Positions 19,601-22,433 of a stretch of 22,433 nt of DNA are shown here, piece after piece. The position numbers were made by a program, and so were the translations under genes. Every line of letters begins with the position of its first letter. Within the stretch, counting starts at the first letter, position 1. The notes under the pieces were generated by a model. It was not told the origin of the DNA. It worked only from the letters and a program-made list of their open reading frames with translations, and searched no databases. Source of the stretch: Baffinella frigidus (Eukaryota; Cryptophyceae; Cryptomonadales; Baffinellaceae); assembly GCA_026770585.1 (NCBI GenBank), contig MU646750.1, positions 176,747 through 199,179 on the forward strand, in the 5' to 3' direction.

Positions 19601-21425
19601 CGCTGGCTCGCTGACGGGCGGAGCATGGGGACACCCCTATCACATCTAACGTTACACATACCTCCGGCCTGTTCTGCGGCGTGTACGCAGATGGTTCAGT
19701 CAACCCTGTCCATTTCAGGCAACTTCCCTGCTCGTGCGCAGATGGTTGAGTCAACTCTCCGGCTCGTGCGCAGATTTATGGTCGGTTTAGTCAACTCTCC
19801 GGCGTGTTCGCAGATTTTCCAGACGGGGACCGCCGACGCGCCCTTCCTGAGCCACATTCCGATCACGGCTGTGATCAAGGGGCGCCCGCTCTCCTTCAAG
19901 CTCCACGCAACCGACGCCGCGGGCCGCCCAATCACGTTCACGGTATCTATCTCGTGGCAGTCTATTTGGAGTCACCAATCTGCTTCCCCCGGGCACTTTC
20001 CCGCTCCAAAGTTGACGGGGTTGTACCGGACACCCAGGATGTCAACTTGAGGATAGTCGGTCCACCTGAGTGAGGCAGACGATCGGACGCCGCGGGCCGC
20101 CCGATCACCTTCACGGTCACCACTAGCCCTTGGAAGTGGCTCAAATAGTGGTCTGGAATATTTTTAATTTACCTTGACAGACCCCCGATCTGGGGGGGGG
20201 TGCAACAAAACGGACGCTGCGGGCCGCCCGATCACCTTTACGGTATGTGAGTGTGCGGGGCGACTCAATTTAAACCGCCTTTTATGCTATCTTAAGGGTG
20301 GTGACTCTCTTATTTTGCTATGTTAGCCTCGACATAGCTTTTGCATTCAACCATTTCAGTCAACTTGTGTAGTGATTTTGTGAAATCAATGAAATTTACT
20401 ACAAAAGTTGTCTGAAATGGTTGAATGCTTTCCTGTTTTTCGAGATCCGAATCGTGTCAACTATTGAGGGACCCGCTCTACTAGCTCTTGGAAGTGGCTC
20501 AAATAGTGGTCTGGAACATTTTTAATTTACCTTGACAGACCCCCCGATCTGGGGGGGGGTGCAACAAAAGTTGACGCATTTTCGGCGCAAAAATTAACTT
20601 TTGAAAAATAGTTCCAGAGCACAATTTGAGCCACCTTCCAGGGCTAGTGGAAGGGTGGACGCACCCTACTGTATTGCATTCCGGTGTACCCTACCGAATG
20701 CTGGGAATAGGTTGATCTCAGACTTACGTGATCACGTTCACTGTATCTAGCTCTGCCTCACTCCGGTTCACTGGCGGGCTATTCCCAAGTTGACGTGCTG
20801 GGTTCGCGGTACAAATCCGTCAACTTTGGAGCGGGGGAAGAGCCCGAGTTCACCAGATTGGTGAGCCCAAATAGACCGAGACAGGGCGAGCCCGAATCAG
20901 ACTGCGACAGAGCTAGGGTAGGGTATCTCGGTATCTAGCTCGTCGTATCTCGGTATCTAGCTCGTCTATTTGGGCGAAGCGATTTGGCGGGCCTGGGCGC
21001 TTTCGAGCGGGAAACCTGTTTAGTGTTGTAATCTTACCCTACGTGAGTGCTACTTCCCTACTTGGTTAGGTGGGAGACGACCACGGGGCGGGCCTCTCGC
21101 AGAGCAACGCACCTTGCAGCTGTACATACACACTATTTCAGGATAGTGATGACACAACTATCCTGAATTTAGGCCGTTGCCCTAATAATAAATTACTAAA
21201 TTTATCAATAAATTACTAAATTTATTAGGAATTCAAGATTTATTTCGTCAAACGGCATGCTAACTATCCTACGTGCGGGCTTGACTGGACACAGGTGGGA
21301 GACAACACCGACCACGGGGTAGGCCTCTCGCAGAGCAACGCCCCGGAGCCGCTTTCCACACCATTTCCTAACACACACACACACACACACACACACGCAC
21401 GCACACACGCACACACACACACACA

Positions 21426-21465
<40 letters not shown>

Positions 21466-22433
21466 ACTAACAGTCGGCACCCCGGGCAGGGTAGTTCCCA
21501 CACGGCACGCTAACAACCCTACGTGAGTGCTAACTTCCCTACTTGGTTCGGTGGGCGACAACAACGACCACGGGGTAGGCCTCTCCCAGAGCAACGCCCC
21601 TTGCAGCTGTACACACACACTATCTCAGGATGGTTATGGCATATCTTTCATGATAGTTATGACACATCGATCCTGATTTCAGGCCATTGCCCTATTGATA
21701 CGGCATGCTAACTATCCTGCGTGCGTGCTTGACTGGACACAGGTGGGCGACAACGACGACCACGGGGTGGGCCTCTCCCAGAGCAACGCGCCGGGCAGCT
21801 TGACACACACTATTTCAGGATAGTTCTGACATACCTATCCTGAATCTTGGCCGTTACCCTACCAATAAATTACTAAATTTATTAATAATTAAATATTTAT
21901 GTCTTAATACGGCATGCTGACTACCCTACGTGTGCGTGGATAGGTGGGCGACAACAACGACCATGGGGTGGGCCTCTCCCAGAGCAACGCGCCGGAGCCG
22001 CACGGGAACAACATGGCTGCCAGCGTCGACCCTGCTACCGGTATCACGCCAGGGCCGAAGTGGGATTTTCATACACACTTCGCAATAGATGGCTTATCCT
22101 GGTACACATTCTTAACAACATGGCTGCTAGCGTCGATCCTGCTACAGGTCCAAAGCTCACAACCCGAAAACCCGTAAAGGGCTCATAACCCGAAAAATCG
22201 CGTCGATCCCGCCACCGGTCCTCCCACGCCAGATTGCTCGAGGGGGTTCGGCTCTTTCCGAGCGCACTTTTGGGCGCTGAACTATCCCACAAGTAAACAA
22301 TTTCCTCTTATTCCTTCCGGGGGGTTCACTTTTGGCGACCCCTTCTGAGAATCTGGCGTGGTCATCTTCCCTGCTCGGTGCTTTACTGTGAACGGCGCTT
22401 TACTGTGAATGTAACCCCCCCCCCCCCCCCCCC
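13248..22433 (+). CDS. secreted surface/adhesion-type protein, 5' part, seven exons visible
   Basis: The product is unrecognised as a named gene. Its start resembles a signal peptide: from ATG 13275, MFGRAAFYLLVAAAFLAEIP (an in-frame ATG at 13248 adds nine residues). Proposed exons: 13248-13598, 14436-14548, 16689-16828 (less sure), 17214-17286, 18591-18688, 19814-19942, 21944-22040. Exon 1 encodes YFLYASLDYKQTG and a Cys cluster (CNPC, ECSDIC, PPCSC). Exon 2 encodes VYIFDPRDF ... TTFSFGENPDDSLKG. Exon 4 encodes VVYVVSEFHYTYP ... VAGFQ. Exon 5 encodes GCCRLPGG ... AWDVKVKVAVTDSQ. Exon 6 encodes PITAVIKGRPLSFKLHATDA. Exon 7 encodes VGDNNDHGVGLSQSNAP ... SVDPATG. The GxPLSFKLxATDAxGRPITF and GLS..P...SVDPATG motifs resemble extracellular cadherin-like/Ig-like beta-sandwich repeats, and the CCR segment recalls protist surface proteins. 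Phases agree at all junctions except exon 2 to 3, which is off by one base. The gene runs past the window end. Confidence 0.75.
13643..13782. mobile_element. 140-bp foldback MITE, TTATCCGGGG family, copy 2
   Basis: Same length, ends and interior as 11586-11725, with few differences. Flanked by ACCC on both sides, supporting a 4-bp target-site duplication. It lies in the first intron of the surface-protein gene. Confidence 0.93.
13794..13919. repeat. hairpin cluster, GGCGTATTTTTATGGGTTAGA
   Basis: A 20-bp arm at 13794 pairs with its complement ending at 13856. Two further partial arms occur at about 13869 and 13905. From 13920 to 14395 I see only short repeats (GTGTTGGTAGT near 14143 and 14318) and no gene. 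Confidence 0.85.
14701..15214 (+). pseudogene. three downstream echoes of surface-protein exon 2, 3' part
   Basis: The true exon is 14436-14548. Copies at 14701-14790, 14961-15013 and 15164-15214 repeat FSFGENPDDSLKGA(Y/F)SH. The first also includes GTRPPVPVSTT. None has the VYIFDPRDF start. The second echo ends where a foldback (15014-15163) begins; the third starts where that foldback ends and is followed at once by another foldback (15215-15374). Confidence 0.9.
15014..15163. mobile_element. 150-bp foldback between two exon 2 echoes
   Basis: Arms CACGCGACGACAGCCTGCAC and TCAAATCGAC pair with GTCGATTTGAGGTGCGGGGT and CGTCGCGTG at the other end. An exon 2 echo abuts each side. Confidence 0.87.
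15215..15374. mobile_element. 160-bp foldback after the last exon 2 echo
   Basis: Arms CCTTGGTCGGATAGCGATGG and GGCAAATGGATC pair with GATCCATTTGCCCCCTCGCT and ATCCAACCAAGG. No coding content. It directly follows the echo at 15164-15214. Confidence 0.88.
15373..15505. mobile_element. CTAGCTCTGTC-family member, degenerate
   Basis: Contains GGCTCTGTCTCAATCTATTT, GGTGAGCCCAG, CCGCACACCCAGCATGTCAA and GAATAGTCGG, all family core motifs shared with 20747-20916 and 3270-3415. The ends are poorly preserved. Confidence 0.6.
15554..15670. mobile_element. foldback related to the TTATCCGGGG MITE core
   Basis: GCAACGAAAATTACTACACA and its complement are the same inner arms as in the 140-bp MITEs, but the outer ends differ (TTTTCAAGTTG). 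A diverged relative or a different deletion derivative. Confidence 0.75.
15916..15948 (-). other. orphan 33-nt exon-like segment, VEEMVEEMKKQ
   Basis: On the minus strand: CCCTAAATGCAG, then eleven codons for VEEMVEEMKKQ, then GTGCGC. The acceptor side carries CCCTAAA, as at confirmed RFC2 exons, and the donor matches RFC2 exon 9 and 10 donors. It lies antisense in intron 2 of the surface-protein gene and matches no RFC2 segment. It could be an echo of an exon outside the window or chance. Confidence 0.35.
16010..16580. other. intron stretch without recognised gene
   Basis: Part of the long intron before exon 3 of the surface-protein gene. It holds short palindromes (GTCGAATTCGAC near 16410) and copies of the CTGGCGG(T/C)AGGGCG motif that also precedes exon 3. 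The small minus-strand open frame at 16156-16350 has no recognisable content. Confidence 0.6.
16584..16685. repeat. homogeneous CCCTCAA array
   Basis: Fourteen or so nearly perfect CCCTCAA units, a one-base variant of the telomere-like heptamer, ending at the CCCAG acceptor of proposed exon 3. Its uniformity contrasts with the decayed CCCTAAA arrays nearby. Confidence 0.95.
16975..17662 (+). pseudogene. echoes of surface-protein exon 4 on both sides
   Basis: The true exon is 17214-17286. Upstream, 16975-17023 repeats its 5' part (VVYVVSELHYTYPKSS) but lacks TYVAGFQ. Downstream, 17413-17431, 17490-17536 and 17625-17662 repeat only its 3' part (STATYVAGFQ|GTG or less). A 24-bp tandem repeat (ACCCCCACTTAGAACCGAAG) lies between the last two. 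Confidence 0.9.
17375..18585. repeat. CCCTAAA heptamer blocks in surface-protein intron 4
   Basis: Several blocks (about 17375-17410, 17680-17960, 18238-18275, 18350-18385, 18450-18490) of C-rich heptamers on the plus, i.e. sense, strand. They alternate with exon 5 echoes and with poly-C/poly-G runs of 8 to 18 bases. Confidence 0.9.
17975..18545 (+). pseudogene. five upstream echoes of surface-protein exon 5, 5' part
   Basis: The true exon is 18591-18688. Copies start near 17975, 18170, 18287, 18394 and 18489. Each has the G-rich CCRLPGG(D)KGLRNNA segment, and most keep the CAG acceptor. All stop at the NNAN(G)A region and lack WDVKVKVAVTDSQ. Poly-G length varies among copies. Confidence 0.9.
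18705..18842. mobile_element. 138-bp MITE, CCACGCCAGATTC family, copy 1
   Basis: Ends CCACGCCAGATTC and GAATCTGGCGTGG. The interior includes GGTCGCCGAAAG, GGGAATTATTTACTTTTGGG and GAAAGAGCCGAACCC. It starts 16 bases after the donor of exon 5 and is followed by an exon 5 echo. Confidence 0.92.
18850..19233 (+). pseudogene. three downstream echoes of surface-protein exon 5, 3' part
   Basis: Copies at about 18850-18891, 19041-19077 and 19189-19233 repeat (WDVK)VKVAVTDS(Q/H)P followed by GTACCA. None has the CCRLPGG start. The third preserves AWDVKVKVAVTDSQ fully. The middle segment (18915-19030) holds a duplicated GAGACCTCCTGAACCATTGC and a complementary copy. Confidence 0.9.
19391..19680. repeat. 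interlocked inverted repeats in order B-A-B'-A'
   Basis: Segment B (about 19391-19447, with ACCGTAAGGGTGCTACAGGA) is complementary to 19527-19588. Segment A (about 19453-19526, with GGCCGGAGGTATATGTAACG) is complementary to 19610-19680. Arms are roughly 60 to 75 bp and closely matched. The order means both hairpins cannot form as simple nested stems. Mobile-element origin is likely but unproven. Confidence 0.88.
19681..20242 (+). pseudogene. echoes of surface-protein exon 6 on both sides
   Basis: The true exon is 19814-19942. Upstream, three copies of the acceptor edge (CTCGTGCGCAGATGGTT-like, near 19690, 19738 and 19771) precede the real TTCGCAG|ATTTTC. Downstream, 20084-20115 and 20210-20242 repeat TDAAGRPITFT|GT, and a remnant is at 20728-20743. 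The downstream copies lack the TADAPFLSHIP start. Confidence 0.88.
20123..20210. mobile_element. truncated CTAGC-CTTGGAAGTGG element between exon 6 echoes
   Basis: Matches the left half of the full element at 20481-20647 (CTAGC(C/T)CTTGGAAGTGGC ... TGCAACAAAA) and stops at the first base of an exon 6 echo (CGGACGCTGCGGGCC). Confidence 0.88.
20343..20428. mobile_element. 86-bp foldback
   Basis: GCATTCAACCATTTCAG and its complement CTGAAATGGTTGAATGC are the outer arms. The inner arms include CAACTTGTGTAGTGATTTTG, related to the ACTACACAA core of the 140-bp MITEs. Confidence 0.87.
20481..20647. mobile_element. 167-bp foldback, CTAGCTCTTGGAAGTGG family, full copy
   Basis: Left end CTAGCTCTTGGAAGTGGCTC; right end GAGCCACCTTCCAGGGCTAG. 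Inner arms include GTGGTCTGGAAC and GTTCCAGAGCAC. The left half is duplicated at 20123-20210. Confidence 0.9.
20747..20916. mobile_element. 170-bp CTAGCTCTGTC-family element, best-preserved copy
   Basis: Starts CTAGCTCTGCCTCACTCCGG, ends CTGCGACAGAGCTAG. The core has GTTGACGTGCTGGGTTCGCG, GTCAACTTTGGAGCGGG and GGTGAGCCCAAATAGACCGA. It begins directly after a remnant of the exon 6 edge. Confidence 0.85.
21070..21943 (+). repeat. tandem units carrying four upstream echoes of surface-protein exon 7
   Basis: Units of about 190 to 260 bp start near 21070, 21295, 21551 and 21743. Each begins with the 5' part of exon 7 (VGD(NN)DHG(V/A)GLSQSNAP), continues with an imperfect hairpin (TATTTCAGGATAG / CTATCCTGAA), AT-rich sequence and GGCATGCTAACTA(T/C)CCTACGTG, and ends at an acceptor. 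The complete exon is the fifth copy (21944-22040). The second unit also contains a CA/CT microsatellite (21371-21461). Confidence 0.92.
22117..22225 (+). pseudogene. two downstream echoes of surface-protein exon 7, 3' part
   Basis: At 22117-22149 the sequence repeats NMAASVDPAT with a GTCC donor, and at about 22198-22217 it repeats ASVDPAT (GTCGATCCCGCCACCG|GTCC). Both lack GDNNDHGVGLSQ. A MITE follows immediately. Confidence 0.87.
22224..22361. mobile_element. 138-bp MITE, CCACGCCAGATTC family, copy 2 (inverted)
   Basis: The same element as 18705-18842 in opposite orientation, with identical length and conserved interior (GTTCGGCTCTTTCCGAGCGC). It directly follows an exon 7 echo, as copy 1 directly precedes an exon 5 echo. 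Confidence 0.92.
22415..22433. repeat. terminal poly-C run
   Basis: The window ends in an unbroken run of C. Similar poly-C or poly-G runs occur at many points inside. This may mark a contig edge or low-quality homopolymer; it is not a telomere. Confidence 0.8.

Overview
The window is nuclear DNA from a eukaryote, most likely a microalga. The genes have many short exons with GT-AG introns. The introns are full of TTTAGGG/CCCTAAA heptamers, the plant- and alga-type telomere unit, and one gene encodes the eukaryotic clamp loader subunit RFC2. The lineage cannot be fixed from sequence alone; a cryptophyte or another alga with TTTAGGG telomeres is a low-confidence guess. There are no rRNA, tRNA, CRISPR or prokaryotic features.

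Layout. (1) 1-704 is degenerate CCCTAAA repeat. (2) 832-1637 (+) is the N-terminal and central part of a HORMA-domain (Hop1/HORMAD-like) meiotic protein. It has very small putative introns, one made only of telomere-like repeat, and a 20-bp duplication that breaks the frame; its 3' part is not found. (3) 2050-12798 (-) is a complete RFC2 gene. I could rebuild it as 14 exons whose phases all fit (987 nt, 328 residues), so less than a tenth of the locus is coding. (4) 12799-13247 is a short divergent intergenic stretch. (5) 13248 to the window end (+) is the 5' part of a gene for a secreted, cysteine-containing surface protein, with seven exons visible. It continues past the edge, where the sequence ends in poly-C.

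The most striking feature is shared by the genes. Nearly every exon is accompanied by decayed partial copies of its own ends, here called echoes. Echoes upstream of an exon carry the intron 3' end plus the exon 5' end. Echoes downstream carry the exon 3' end plus the donor site. I count about forty. They alternate with heptamer arrays, CT microsatellites and foldback (MITE-like) elements, often with element and echo directly abutting. Splicing from the first donor to the last acceptor would skip them all, so the proteins stay intact while the introns grow. The C-rich strand of the heptamer arrays is mostly the sense strand of whichever gene contains them, and it flips between the two divergent genes.

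Family comparisons (human RFC2, HORMAD proteins) are from general knowledge and not from a search. Exon models come from reading frames, splice dinucleotides and phase only; no transcript data were available.
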